In this document: one piece after another, positions 24,010 to 36,300 of the stretch
How positions within the stretch are numbered: position 1 is the first letter of the stretch
Layout: each line of letters opens with the position of its first letter
Origin: Bryoerythrophyllum caledonicum
Lineage: Eukaryota > Streptophyta > Bryopsida > Pottiales > Pottiaceae
Assembly: GCA_963971425.1 (NCBI GenBank)
Contig: OZ020519.1
Location: forward strand, 9,192,028-9,256,027
DNA: 64,000 nt
Direction: 5' to 3'
Position numbers and translations under genes: made by a program
Notes under the pieces: model-generated
Database searches by the model: none
What the model saw: only the letters and a program-made list of their open reading frames with translations
What the model was told of the DNA's origin: nothing

Positions 24010-24397
24010 CCCTTAAAGGTTAGTGGAGGACCACAAAATTGTTGTGCATTCTAAAATGTAGGAGAATGGTAAGTCAAGGTTACTCTCACTCTTGAGGGTG
24101 AAGATGCATAATATCATTATTTTAAAAGTAGAAAATAACATTGGGCACTATAATAGAATCATCACCAATATTATACAATGTCTTTAGAAGTAAAACACTT
24201 CTAGTATATTTCATTTTTCATCGTCAAGTCTTAGAATCAATGATAAAGTAAAATACTATTGGATGCATGTATTTTGTTGTTGTACCAAATATCATAATGG
24301 TATTGTTGTCATTATTTTTATTTTTCAAATGAAGTCAAAATGCAAAGGTTGGAAGGATTGAATATCAAATTGTTGCCTATATAGATGCCCATCATTT

Positions 24398-24619
24398 CAA
24401 CCCTTAAATGCCAGAATGGGCCACTGATGACGACAATAGTCTACATGTATGGTGTCATATTTGAACATGATAAGTTTCACATATTAAAATGATCTTCAAA
24501 TGAAAGATGTTAGTTGAAGAATTTTCAATTCAAAGGTGTAAGTCTATCTAAACTTAGAAACATGTTTTGTACAAAGTAAAATATGTGCTTGTATATCTAG
24601 ATCCCTAAAAGGATGTTAA
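24398..24619 (+). mobile_element. TTAA-type MITE, family G
   Basis: Shares CCCTTAAATGCCAGAA, CTACATGTATGGTGTC, GAAAGATGTTAGTTGAAG and AGGTGTAAGTCT with copies at 51991-52206, 52203-52570 and, inverted, 62673-62901. The right end TTAA is at 24616-24619. The left boundary is TTCAA, a degraded site. Confidence 0.55.
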
Positions 24620-27530
24620 GGATAAATATTTAGGGAACCTAACTAAACACAATTTATGGGTTTTAAGTACAAACTTATTGTTATTTGTCGCATTTTATGG
24701 AAGTGCACTGTAATTGTCAAAAATCAATGTTGACCTTTGATTAAACTCTCAAATATTTCTATCTGTAAATCATATGAAACTAAATTGTTTTGTGAGGTAG
24801 TCAATTTACTTATACAAAGAAGATATGGTGTTGACAAACCATAGTTGAACACTGCTGTGTATAAGAATTACTGTAAATCATTTTGATGGTATAAAGTAAT
24901 TGCAACTTAATTTCCATATGTTTAGAAATTGAAATTATGAAAATATTAATTTAAATATACTCCAAAAAAAATTCAAATGTAAAAAATAAGAATAAAAAAC
25001 CTTTACCAATATTCAAAGACATCGTTTCACTTAAGAAGATATGTTGTAAAGTAATTTTGAAAATCCATCAAAGTTTATAAATTTTAGTTGTTTGCAAAAT
25101 ACATAGTATTTTTTGATCACTTTGGCATCAATTGTATAATTTGATTAAATGCAAACTATTATCCTCAAAAATTCTTTATAATTGGTTTTATATCATTTTA
25201 TACTTTAATTCTAAGACAAAAAAATTAAATTTTTAAAAGAATATTTGTATACAACAAAAAACTATTGGATACTTGGTGATCCCAATGGTGTAGACGTAGA
25301 CAATACCCAACTTCAAGAGTTTTGTTTTAATTTCAAATATTTTCAAAAATTTAAGGTGTGGGTGATATCAACATTATCACCAAAAAAAAATACCCCAAAT
25401 GTGATATTGTAGACTAGTGTGATTTTAACTCTTGTCTAATTCTATTCTATTTATTCTCGTTTTTTTATCAAAAGGAAGAATCAAGGGTATCATGTGCATA
25501 TAGGTTCTAGTGGTGTGTATAGTTGCACTAAGTAATCACTGTATGCTTGATTTCTGTAGGAATGTGGGCTTACATTAGTTTCTTACTCTCTCTTTATTAT
25601 TGTTTTTTCTCCAAATGTTGCAGATTTCCTAAATTTTTTAGTCTAACAATATTTTGAAATGTTTCTTTAGATGTTAAAATCTTGCAAAATCAAACCCTTC
25701 ACCTCTCTTCTACATGAATTTTTAAAAGATATAAAGTTTACTCTAAACAGACTTACAAAATAGGTAGTTTCAAGGTTTCCACAAGCAAATGAAATCAAAA
25801 CAAGACATATATTGAACTTCATATTTACTAATGCCAACTAGTATGAAAAAGAAGAGCTCCGGTTTCCGAAAGGGACCGCCGTGAATAAAGTGTGTCCGTT
25901 CCACCACTAAGTCCATGTCCACCGGACATAGGCTAGTAGTATGGAGCTACTTCCCCCTCTTGAGGGTAGATTGCCAACTAGTAGCTATTATCATGGTCCA
26001 CCAAACCATGGTGGAGAATCTCATTAGTACCTTCTTGTATGGTTACATTCAAATGTCTTGGTGGAAAGAACATGTCTCTTCTTTTCAAAGTACTTAGTAG
26101 TAGGCAAGATTGATAGTGTCTATCCTTGAGAGAAGGAAGCAATTTCATACCACTAACTTATGTTTTAAGTACACATAGGCTTAGTGGTGAAACATACACT
26201 TTATTTACATTGGGCTTCTATGGAGATTGGAGTTAATTCTATGAAGAAAAATAAATAAATTAAGAATTTATAAAAAAAATATTAAAAATAAAATAAAAAT
26301 AAATATGAAAGCTTTAGACATGATTAATACTTTTGAATTTTTCTTTATTCAACATTGAAAACAATAAATCATAAACTTAGAAACATAGTATTCTTAGGTT
26401 AGAGTTATAAAATATTTTTAAAATCCATTTTTAGAATTATACACTCTTGAAAACCCAAAATTATGTGGATAATTGAAATTATTGAACACGAGTGTAGACC
26501 CTCATTGTCCCCGACAGGGCAAGGGCAATCCTAGTAAAGTAAACATTTATTTGGGAATCACCTATCGTTGTATCATCTAGCAGGGACTCGCGTATCGATA
26601 GAGACTCACGCCGGGACATGGTATTGCACCAAGACATGGTCTCACACCTAGATAATCACTTCATAGGATACCACTTGTTTATTTACTTTGTTTTGTTTCA
26701 TAAGAACACACAAAAGCCTTAAAGTCACATTGTTATGCCTAAAGCTGAATAGAAGGTAGCACCAGACTATATAATTTGATTTCATTGGAGACTAACTTTG
26801 CCCCATTGTCTTAGACAAGGTGTCAAAGACATGCCCATTCAAAGCCTAACTCACAAGCTCTCCAAGCTGAAAATTCATTTACATACTCTAATAAAAAGGC
26901 AACTCAAGAGTGAAAGTACATGAACTTTTTACATCAAATTTTTCTTGAAAGTCTTTGAACATGAAAGAAATAAACCTCAATAAAGTAAATGTATGCCCAC
27001 TATTTAGATACATCAATTTCCTATGTATATAAAGTAGAAGTGACCCAAATATCTCCACGTGGCGCATTTTGAGATGCCTAGGTATTGGTCCGGTTATTGA
27101 CCTTGCTCTTTTATTCATAAATAAATAGAGTAGACTAGTACACCGACTAGTTGTCTCCAATGTGTAGTGTAAGTTTATGTAAAGTAACTAAAATTGTAAA
27201 ATTAAAAGTAAAATTAAATATAATAAATGAAAATGCCACATATTGCCGTGCCTTATGGCATGATACCTAGGTGATACCCGTAGGCCTTTTATTACACATA
27301 GAGATAGATAAATGATGGATATCTAAAGTAAACAACAGGTATCAAAAGTAAACAATGATATTATAAAGTAAATAAATAATAGAATAGAATTGATATCTGG
27401 TCTAGCTTATCTTTGTTTTTGGAAGATTTTACACTTTGGTTTGAATGGGTGTTTGAGTCAACTTGAGGCTTTATAGGGACCACTCTTCTTAATTCACAGA
27501 CGGATGTTTGTAGATGTCGTCGTTAACTAC
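24620..27530. other. AT-rich intergenic region
   Basis: About 2.9 kb of AT-rich DNA with long A/T runs, in which I find no gene or clear element ends. The stretch 25880-26010 resembles the 3' end of the cystinosin locus (CCGTTCCACC and CTACTTCCCCCTCT). The stretch 27255-27275 contains ATACCTAGGTGATACC, which recurs in the tandem array at 55571. A frame at 27160-26888 (minus, 90 codons) has no recognisable motif. Confidence 0.4.
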
Positions 27531-27666
27531 TAAGGTAAGGGTCTCTTGATCCGACCCTGTTTCTTAAACCGTCCCCCTCTGACATGTACACTGTAGGTAC
27601 ACTGTAGGTACTCTGAGTTAGAGGACGGTTTAAGAAACAGGGTCGGATCAAGAGACCCTTACCTTA
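27531..27666. repeat. Perfect 44-bp foldback
   Basis: The arms 27531-27574 and 27623-27666 are perfect reverse complements (TAAGGTAAGGGTCTCTTGAT ... and its mirror). The 48-bp loop contains the small direct repeat GTACACTGTAG/GTACACTGTAG. The outer bases TAAGG/CCTTA resemble transposon ends. The lack of any mismatch suggests a recent origin or maintained structure. Confidence 0.9.
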
Positions 27667-27690
27667 TGTCCTCTTGGCTTAGAAATTCAG

Positions 27691-28180
27691 CAACTGTGGC
27701 ACACTGCCTTGGACGACCCGGAGAGAAAAATATCAGACTGAGAGGCCTCAAGAGTTTTGTGACAAGGTGAATGGTCTAACCTTTTTAATTTTGAAGTTTG
27801 AGTGGTGTTTTGATGGGGTGATTGTGCAGTACTTTTCCGTACAATGTTCAGGTGAGTGATAAGTTGTTGAATTGATGTGTTTGAGGTTTGATGTGATGGT
27901 GTGATTGAATCTGAATCAATAATGTTCCAGAACTCATCATGTAGAGTAGTACTTAAGTTCCAGTGTGAAAAGAAGGTCTGTTTCCATTAGAACTGTACTC
28001 AAAGACTTACTCCAGAGAGCTTCAATTTACGTGCATTACATGTTGCATCACCCACATGAATACGGTCAGTGTAGCATTATGCCCTCCTCACAAGTCCCCT
28101 GTGAAGCAGATACGGTTGTTTGGAAGAGGGATTGGCTTCTGGATTGGCTGTACAATGATGAAGCAACCAAAGTGTCATGA
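27691..28180 (+). CDS. Unrecognised gene, 3' end (two candidate exons)
   Basis: Two open stretches join in phase: 27691-27766 after TTCAG and before GTGAAT, and 27964-28180 after TTCCAG, ending at TGA. The first reads TVAHCLGRPGEKNIRLRGLK; the second includes RRSVSIRTVLKDLLQRASIY and closes with WLLDWLYNDEATKVS. Composition and splice signals look like a genuine C-terminal region of about 98 residues, but I do not recognise the family. Upstream exons were not found. The perfect foldback 25 bases upstream may lie in an intron or may have truncated the gene. It could be a pseudogene. Confidence 0.35.
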
Positions 28181-28299
28181 TAGGTTTGGGGATTGGTCCA
28201 CCAAATCACCACTTCATCTGAAACATCAGGCCTGTCGAAGTGCAAAAAAATAACCCACCCCTTCTGCTAACTTCGTTTCGGTTACTGTTAAGAGTTTTT

Positions 28300-28878
28300 G
28301 GGCCGCTTCACACTATGCCCAAGTCGAGAGGCCGACCGTTAAAATGAGTGGCCAAACTATGGCGAGAGGCCAAACTTTTTTGCCAAAAAAATACATTAAA
28401 TAATATAGATTGAAGGTTTGGCCGGTCGTGGTGTGAAGCCCCAAAGGCCAAGTCCAAAGTCCAAACCCCATATCATTACGCCAAAAAAAATCAGCCCAAA
28501 AAATTAGCCAATCAAAATCAGCCAAAAGAATCAGCCCAAAAAAAATCAGCCAAAAAAATCAGCCTAAAAGAATCAGCCCAAAAATTCGGTCTCTTTCATC
28601 TAACGGTCTAGATCTTGTCACTTTTTGATTATTTTAATAAAAAAAAATCGACGGACTCTCGATTGTAGTTTGGGTCAAGCAAAATGGGCGACCCAAGTTT
28701 TGCTCGAGAGGCCGTCGCTTTGGCGCCAAAACTACCAAAAGTGTTGCCATGTAGGACGACGGCCTTTGGAGTTTGGGCACAAGTGTGAAGGCCCAAAGTC
28801 CGGACTTTGACCATTCTAGCAATTTCATTGGTGGAAATCGACGGCCTCTGGACTTGGCCACCAAGTGTGAAGCGGCCC
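28300..28878. mobile_element. Harbinger-family MITE
   Basis: A 579-bp element with ends GGGCCGCTTCACACTAT / AAGTGTGAAGCGGCCC, close to the ends of the 3-kb Harbinger element next to it. Its right third (TTTGGCGCCAAAACTACC, GTTGCCATGTAGGACG) matches that element's right end, so it is probably a deletion derivative. The interior has tandem AATCAGCCCAAAA units at about 28485-28580. The right flank is TTA; the left flank is TTT, so the target duplication is imperfect. Confidence 0.7.
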
Positions 28879-29126
28879 TTAGGGGCGGTTCACACTACGG
28901 CGGTCGAGTCGAGAGGACAAAGGCCAAACTCCATCTAAAATCAACCGAGAGGACTATGTAGGAGTGGAATAAAATATACAATTTGTAGTCTTGGTTGCTC
29001 TTAGTGTGAAGTCCCAAAGGAGAAGTCCACCAGCCATTACCCATACCATTTGGAAGGCTCTAATCCATCTTTTACCTCACATACCACTCCATTTTCTGAA
29101 ATTTTCCTCTCTCATTGTATTTAGCC

Positions 29127-30290
29127 ATGGATCCTAAAAGAGAACACATTCTTGTTCTACTTTCCATGTTCATGGTTATAAAATACGTTATTGTGGGCAT
29201 TTCGGCATTGCAAAAAATTGCAATTTTCCAACATAATGCACAAATGATGATGATGGCAGGACATAGGGTGAATACAAGGACATATTGTAACATAATGTTG
29301 TGAAGCAATTAGAATTCGACTGAAGCCATTGGTTTTTAAAAAACCCACCTTAGGTCAAATGAGAAATATTGCTTCAGACATTGAAGCATTATATGGAATT
29401 TTGCTTATCATAGGGCAATAGATGGTAGCCACATTCCCATTATAGCACCTCTTCATGACCCGACATCATGTTATTGCCAGGAAGGTTTTTACTCATGTTT
29501 ATTACAAGGGGTTGCGGATTCTACATGCAAGTTTTGGAACTATGATTTTGACAAATGCATGATTCGGCATTAATCCAAAAATCAAAAATTGGGAAGAAGA
29601 CTATGAGAGGTGTAATTTTACCATTCAAATTTATTGGAGATGCCGCTTATCCTATGCGGCCTTGGTTTTATTCAACCATTTATAGGAGAAAATGAGGCAT
29701 TGCCTAGGGAAAAGGCATATTGAAATTTCATTCAATCAAGCACCCGACTGGTTGTAGAAAGGGCTTTTGGTAATCTTAAGGGAAGATGGCGCATATTATT
29801 GAAAAGAAACGACATGCCTCTCCAAAATTTGGCAACATTATCACCTCAAGCATATGTCTACATAATTTGTGCATTATGGAGGATGACTTATTTGACATGA
29901 ATTAGGCAAAAGTTGCTGAAATGGAATTTCAAAAAGAAGCAAACAATGCATTTAGGTAATATGCGTGAGAGTGAGATGTTTATGTACTTGAGTCATTATT
30001 GAGGGAAACGAGAGAAATACAGAACAAGAATCCACGGGCTGAAGAGGCATCATTCATTGAACTAGATGAAGAAGGAGAAATGAAAAATGAAAATACTATT
30101 GACCACTAAGAAACAAAGAAGGAGCGCCAAGAAAAAATGAAGGATATGTTGGATGATGGCGTATGTGTTCATGAATTGTTGGCGAAGAGCTTTTATAGAA
30201 TTCAATTGGCCAAGAAAAAAACTATTGAATTTGAAGGCTACAATCCCGATTTTGAGACGGTTCATGGAGCTCTAGAGCTTATAAATTAGA
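29127..30290 (+). pseudogene. Harbinger DDE transposase, broken
   Basis: An N-terminal frame starts at 29127 (MDPKREHILVLL). Downstream, in shifted frames, are the hallmarks of a DDE_4 nuclease: AIDGSHIPIIAPLHDP near 29415 (first catalytic Asp), then a GVADSTCKFWNYDFD segment, GDAAYPMRPWFYS near 29640, and VVERAFGNLKGRWRILL near 29750 (catalytic Glu). Several in-frame stops and at least one frameshift separate these blocks. The segment with GWPGSVHD-type residues is not visible. Identification is firm from the spacing and sequence of the three catalytic blocks. This copy cannot encode a working enzyme. Confidence 0.88.
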
Positions 30291-30369
30291 TGGTTGAATT
30301 GGTAGTCTACTCTTTCAAGTAGTTGATTTTTCCTCAAAGATTTTCATCAAGCTTGTACTAGTTTTTGCC

Positions 30370-31330
30370 ATTTAAAAAAAATATCTATGGCTCTATCATG
30401 AAAGTTTTGCTTACCTTGTGAAGTTGATGGAGGAGTAGGCATGAAGCTTGATATTGACAAATTATCCTCATTTGGTAAAGTTTTGGAGTCAAGATCTGCT
30501 TGGTCATTAGTTGTAGCTCAAGCATGCTTTATGATTTGTCCGGCTTGATGCCACCATTCGCCCATAGTCTCGTAAGACTTGCTTTGATATTGATCATTAC
30601 CAAAAATATTTTTGGCCATCTTGTCCTCCTTGTAAGACTTGAAAATGGTCGTGAATTTTTTCCTACATGCTTCGCTTGTGCGGTTGAATTTTGGAAGCAT
30701 AACGATGATCTTTGCATGAAGTCTGATCCATGTATCAATACCTGTGAAGAAAAGGCACATAAAACATTAAGAACACCTCCAAAATTCTTTGAGAAAAATT
30801 AATAGAGCACAAGTACCGAAGTAGGAATTGATACAAATGAAAATTTGTGTGAGGAGTGAACATACAAGGGGAGATTGTGGAAGGTGTGGATAGTCTTCTC
30901 CGGTTGTAATGGATAAGACTATGGTGCAATTCCATACGGTGGCCCCCTATTTACAAGGGCTATAGAGGAAAAGGGGGACGTAGGGCGGGGCCAAACACCG
31001 GCAAAGGCAAAGACCTTCAGGCCCTAATTAGCTCCATTCTAAAATCTAATACTATTTTGAAAAAATTACAAAAATTGTACCTTGTTTCTTGCCATTCCGC
31101 ACAAATTTGGGCTCCATCTCCCCTCGAAGTGCAATGAGCTGATACACCTCGACATCAAGCCATTGACACGCTCCATCATTGTCTTCACCTTCAATCTTCA
31201 CCGCCATTTTTGTAGCCCGCTTCTTTGGAGCAACCCTCTCATTCCACTTTGGAGTTGCTGTCTTCTTTGAAGAAGAGATGATTTGAACATCCACACCGTC
31301 TTCAAGCTTGTCCTCTACCCTCTCATGCAT
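30370..31330 (-). pseudogene. Harbinger Myb/SANT-like protein, one in-frame stop
   Basis: Exon 1 (31330 to about 31074) starts MHERVEDKLEDGVDVQII, then a basic segment and WLDVEVYQLIALRGEMEPKF. After an intron with a GTACAA donor, exon 2 starts at 30741 with IDTWIRLHAKIIVMLPKFNR and continues TSEACRKKFTTIFKSYKEDK. This is the Trp-spaced three-helix fold of the DNA-binding partner encoded by PIF/Harbinger elements. A single TGA at 30518-30520 interrupts the frame, which then stays open through SISSFMPTPPSTSQ. The pair arrangement with the nuclease supports the call. The exact 3' end is uncertain. Confidence 0.75.
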
Positions 31331-31954
31331 TCTCTCCCCTATTGTAGGATCTTGAATATTTGTGGAGAATTTATGAAATGCACTACGCGTGTTTGGTTGA
31401 CCAAAAATTTCTACACTTGCAAACTGCTCGGGTGGGCTAAAAAATTAAGGGCTATGAGAAAACTCATCCATCCTTCAAAGGTGTGGAGGAGGAGGAAAAA
31501 ATTCTAAGAAACAAACAATTTGAAGACCCTAAATTGTTTTGCAAAAAAATGATCCAACAAGCAAAAAGGATAGGAACAAATAGAGAAGAGGGAGAAGAAA
31601 GAGAACCAACCACTCTTTATTCCAAGGTGGGAAACGGCCCTTTTGATCCAACGGTCGCTTCAATCTAACGGTTGAGGTCTTGTTGGATTTTGAATATTTT
31701 AATGAAAAAAAGTTTGTCCGCTCGTGGAGAGTTGGATTTCCATTCTTGTCTGAGACAAACTCTCATCCACCGGCCAAGCACTTGGCGCCAAAACTCCCAA
31801 AAAGTATTGCCATGTAGGCATTTTGGAGTGGAACGGCCTCTGGCCATTGGCCTCTAGTGTGAAGGCCCAACGGACAAACTTTGGCTCTCGACCAATCATA
31901 TGGCTGAAATTATTTGTCCTTTTGGCCGACGGCCGTAGTGTGAATCGCCTCTTA

Positions 31955-32232
31955 CGTCATCCTCCACCTTCCAAAACCTATCCACTTAGTCTTCAAAATG
32001 CCTTGTTTATTCAATCCTTTAATCGTCAAATGTCAAACGGGACATATATACAACCACGTATTCTACTCTATAGAGTACAAAAATGTAGCAAGACTTTGGA
32101 TTGAAGATTCTTCAACTAACATCTTTCATGTGGAGGTCCTTTCAATATCTGAACTTCAAGGTGTTAAAATATGACACCATACATGCAGAATACTATGGCC
32201 ACCAATGGCACCTTATAACGTTGAAGGGTTAA
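31955..32232. mobile_element. TTAA-type MITE fragment, family G
   Basis: From about 32040 it matches the inverted copy at 62673-62901: GATTGAAGATTCTTCAACTAACATC, then ATATGACACCATACATGCAG, and the end GTTGAAGGGTTAA with TTAA at 32229-32232. The left end is not resolved because it abuts the Harbinger element. Confidence 0.5.
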
Positions 32233-32339
32233 GGACTAGTGACCATGGATAGAAAGTGATGTGTATCTGCTGCCTTGATGATTTTCTGCATAACCTACGA
32301 TCCTCAAAAGTTCTCATATCATCCAAAGCTTGCTCGTCC

Positions 32340-32419
32340 TTAATCCTTTAACGCCGCGGGATTCCTGAAGACAGTGATGTAGAATCCCATTTTGGGCCTC
32401 TCCGACGTTAAAGGGTTAA
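32340..32419. mobile_element. 80-bp TTAA foldback
   Basis: TTAATCCTTTAACGCCG at the left mirrors CGACGTTAAAGGGTTAA at the right. It is the shortest member of the TTAA group and is almost all terminal repeat. It lies about 930 bp upstream of the NUP98 paralogue start. Confidence 0.5.
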
Positions 32420-33349
32420 AGGCTGAAAATGCGTCTCATCCATGAGAAAAAGAGGTTTGAGGGTGTCTTGGTACACACAAGAAGTTTATATTATTTTATG
32501 CATTTGAAATGATATTTCTTTGGATTTTAGGGTGTTTGCTCCACGGAAAAGGTACGCAACCTGGTCTCCGACGAACGGCCGAACTCCCGACGAAAAACGA
32601 ACGAAAACTGGGGAGCCTCGTCAAACCCGGGCAGGCTGTTTAGGATCCGGTCAACAACGGGCAACCCACGAAAAAAAGGCAGATGATTCTCTGACCCATA
32701 CGCGGGCAGCCCGTCGATTGAACCTCATGTTGCCTTTAACTTTTTCCTAGTCCGCCTTTTACTTTTCCGAGTGCAGTTGAACACAGAGAGACGAGGCTCC
32801 TCCGCTTCCATTCCACGCACACTTGAGAGAGCGAGAAAGAGCGCAGATCACGTCAAGTTCGAGGGCGAGAGATGGGAATTTGATATAAGGGCTTCAAGAG
32901 ATTGTTGATATTGTATTCGCTTTTGTTGTTGTTGTTGTGTTTGTTGCTGCTGCGCTCGGTGTTCATCGTCGTCGCCACCGCCGGCCGCACAATGCGTCTC
33001 GCTCCGCCTCTCTAGAGCGCATCTGCTTGTTCGCCGCCCGAGGTGAGGTTCGTTTCGGGGTTAGGTTGCTGGTGAGCGGGGCAATTCACGGGTTGTGATA
33101 GGGCGTTGTTGCGCCAGGGGTTTCAGTCGCTGAACCGGCGCTTTGCGCTTTTCGCTTAGCGATTGTGGTGGAGAGCGGGGATTCGTGGAAGGTAACCCTG
33201 GGAGGTGTGATGGTGGAATTGGCGGAGGTTCGGTGTGCGGTTTGTTGGAGTGTGGATGCTAGGTTTTTTCTATTGTGTTTTGGTTTTTGATTGGCTCTTC
33301 TTGTGTTGGCAGGGCTAATTGGATACAGCCGGTGAATTGATCAGCTGCG
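32420..33349 (+). promoter_or_regulatory. Upstream region of NUP98 paralogue
   Basis: GC rises from about 32530 to the ATG at 33350. The region holds a purine-rich stretch (GAGAGAGCGAGAAAGAGCG near 32825), GTT and CTG runs near 32920-32950 and a CpG-rich segment. GGCAG at 33308-33312 could be the acceptor of a 5' UTR intron whose donor would be one of several GTGAGG/GTAACC sites upstream. I infer promoter and 5' UTR. Confidence 0.45.
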
Positions 33350-36300
33350 ATGTTCGGATCCAGCAGCCGTAAGTGCCCTTTTCCTTATTTAGTTTTGTTT
33401 AGACCTAATTGTTCGAGTTGCGTGGTTGAGCTTGGGAGGCCGTAGTTGTCAAATTGATGATCGATCAGGATTCGTGGAATAGGCCACGTGAATGAATTCG
33501 CAAAGACTTTGAATTTGTGATTTTTACAGTAGAAACTTTTAGCATATGGAAGAGTTGGATTAGGGCAGTGCATTACAGGGTGCTGGTTGGATATCAGTGA
33601 CTAACTACAGGAATAAAATCATGTTCTAGTTCGTGTTGTTCATTGCTTAATTTGGTAAAGATCGGGATTCGTTTAGCAAATCTGAAATCGCAGGCTGGAC
33701 GAGTGGCTCTTCAGAGATGTTTTTAACACGTTCGTTCGTTCATTGAATTTTCTTTCTCTTGGTCCACGATTAGGGTTGGCAACGATTGATGCCTGTCAGA
33801 GCCAAAGCATAGGTCTCACGTTTTATTTGACTAGGAGTCCTTCAGTTTAGGAATGGATTTTGGCAGCCCTTGTGGAGTGTTTGTTTGTCTGCATTGGAAC
33901 GATCTCTGACAGGTTGTCTTGACTGCTTGCTTGTGCTCAGCCTTTGGGGCAACAAGTCCAAGTCCGTTTGGTGCACCCGCCGCGACGAATCCATTCGGTG
34001 CGAATCCGAATCCATTCGGAACCAACACACAAGCGAGTAATCCGTTTGGGGCGAAACCATTTGGCAGCACCACCCCAGCATTCGGAGCGCAGCCGGCAAA
34101 TTCACTGTTTGGGAGCGGTACGTCGACTGGTGTTTTTGGAGCTACAGCGGCGCCAGCGTTCGGAGCCTCGGCATCGTCTTCTGCCTTTGGGGCTTCATCA
34201 ACGACACCAGCATTCGGTAAGTGATCGGTATCGTAACATGCCAGTGTGCTTATCTTGTAGCGACCATACGATTTGTGTAGCAAGAGGGGATGTTAGTCAT
34301 GTCGGGTGTGACTGCAGAATCTGTACATCTCATCTAGAGACTTCAACAGATTGAAATTGAGCCTATTTCCGCTGCTGAATCATGCAATATGTTTGTCATG
34401 CAGGAGCGTTTGGTCAGCAAAAACCTGCATCGCCGTTCGGTGGCTTCGGTGCCACTCAGCCGCAGCAGAACCCGTTTGGGTCCCCGTCTTTTGGACAGTC
34501 GCAACCGGCATTCGGCAGCCAGCCGTTTGGGTCGACAGCGCCAGCCTTCGGTGCGCAGTCCACCCCTGCATTCGGGAGCACGACAACGCCACTGTTTGGA
34601 GCGTCGACTCCTGCGTTCGGTGCATCGTCAACTCCAGCCTTCGGGGCTTCGGCGACCCCAGCTTTCGGGGCGGCATCGACGCCTGCTTTCGGAGCTTCGA
34701 CATCAGCGCCTGCATTTGGTGCGTCAGCTCCTTCGTTTGGGGGAGGATCGGTGTTTGGGCAGACTGCGCCTACGTTTGGTGCGAGTAGCACGCCAGCCTT
34801 TGGGAGCACGCCGGCGGCTTCTCCTTTCGGTAAGTAACAGACTTGTGCATTGCAACAATATGGAATACGTAGACGAGTTATGATGTAGCTGGGGACTGTG
34901 AAAGGAGATGGAGAGGGGACGGTGGGATTGTGTATTGTAAGTCCGAGAGGAGCAGCGGCGTGTGCGGCGAGCGGAGGTGTATGTTATATTGGTGGTGCTG
35001 ATGTGACGTTGTTTTGTGGTACGTGCAGGGGCGTCTTCAGGGAGTGCGTTTGGCAGCAACTTTGGGGTGTCTGCATTTGGAGGTGGGCAGCAGCAGCGGG
35101 TGGGGAGTAGGGTGACACCGTATGCGCCGACGACTGACACAGATGCTGGCGTGGGAGCCCAACCGGGAAAGTTCATGTGCATTACTGCCATGCCTGCGTA
35201 TAAGGATAAATCATTGGAAGAGTTGAGATGGGAAGACTACCAAGCAGGCGATAAAGGTGAACGTTGTTTTTGTTCGTCTTTAATCTTTCTTGTGATTACT
35301 AAATTCTGTAATCGATATCAAATGCAGTACGCTCATTGCTTCTTTGATTTTGCTTTTGCTGCGTTCTTGCGTTCTTTGAGTATAACATGTACGAGATTAA
35401 TCGCAGGTGGGCCCAATCCAGCAAGCACACAGCCTGCTGCGGGAAGTATATTCGGTCAACAACCAGCTCCGGCCACCTCATCTCCATTTGCAGCTACCAG
35501 CACCTTTGGATCCACTACGCCAAACCCCTTTGCCTCCAGTGCAAACCTTTTTTCTGCTAAGCCAACGTTCGGGAGCCCCAGTACTCCCACTCCTGCTTTT
35601 GGTCAAACTTCCACTCCGGCATTTGGCTCCAGCACATTTGGTTCGAGCACACCCGCATTTGGAGCAGCATCGACACCGACGTTTGGACAGGCGAGCTCGA
35701 CCCCAGCATTCGGATCGTCTCCGGCCCCATTCGGACAAACCTCTGCATCTGCGTTTGGTAGTTCAACGTTTGGAGCGTCATCAACTCCGTCATTGTTCGG
35801 ACAGAGCACTCCGGCATTTGGTTCATCGACACCTGCATTTGGTGCTCCGACATCTGCCCCTACATTTGGAGCACCAACAGCGTCAGCAATTGCAGGAGGA
35901 AGTTTGTTTGGGAGCGGCCAGAGTGGAGGGCTGTTTGGGTCATCGACTTCTGCGTTTGGGGCAGCGACACCTGCGTTTGGGGCGAGCCCTGCTCCGGCTT
36001 TTGGGCAGAGCCAGTCAGGATTCGGGTCGAATCTGTTCGGAAATACGAGCAGTCCTGGTTCGATCTTTGGGCAAACCAAGCCGGCAGGATCGACTCAGTC
36101 TTCGGTACGTAAACTGGCGTTGTTGATTTTGTGAGGAAGTGGTTTTGATATCAATCTGAGTGACTTGGATTGTTTTGTTGTTGTTACAAGTGGTTTGGTA
36201 TGTGGGATTGCAGCCTTCGTCGTTGTTCGGTGGGTTCGGAACAACCCCGACGGGACAGACGCAAAGTTCTTTCAGCTTCCCAACATTTCAGAGTGCACAA

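Larger units (their letters stand above)
28882..31951 (+). mobile_element. PIF/Harbinger transposon, 3.07 kb
   Basis: Terminal inverted repeats GGGGCGGTTCACACTACGG and CCGTAGTGTGAATCGCCTC, flanked by direct TTA (28879-28881, 31952-31954). A 3-bp TWA duplication is the signature of this superfamily. It contains the expected pair of convergent genes: a DDE nuclease on the plus strand and a Myb/SANT-like protein on the minus strand. Both are damaged, so this copy is probably inactive but may be mobilised in trans. Confidence 0.88.
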
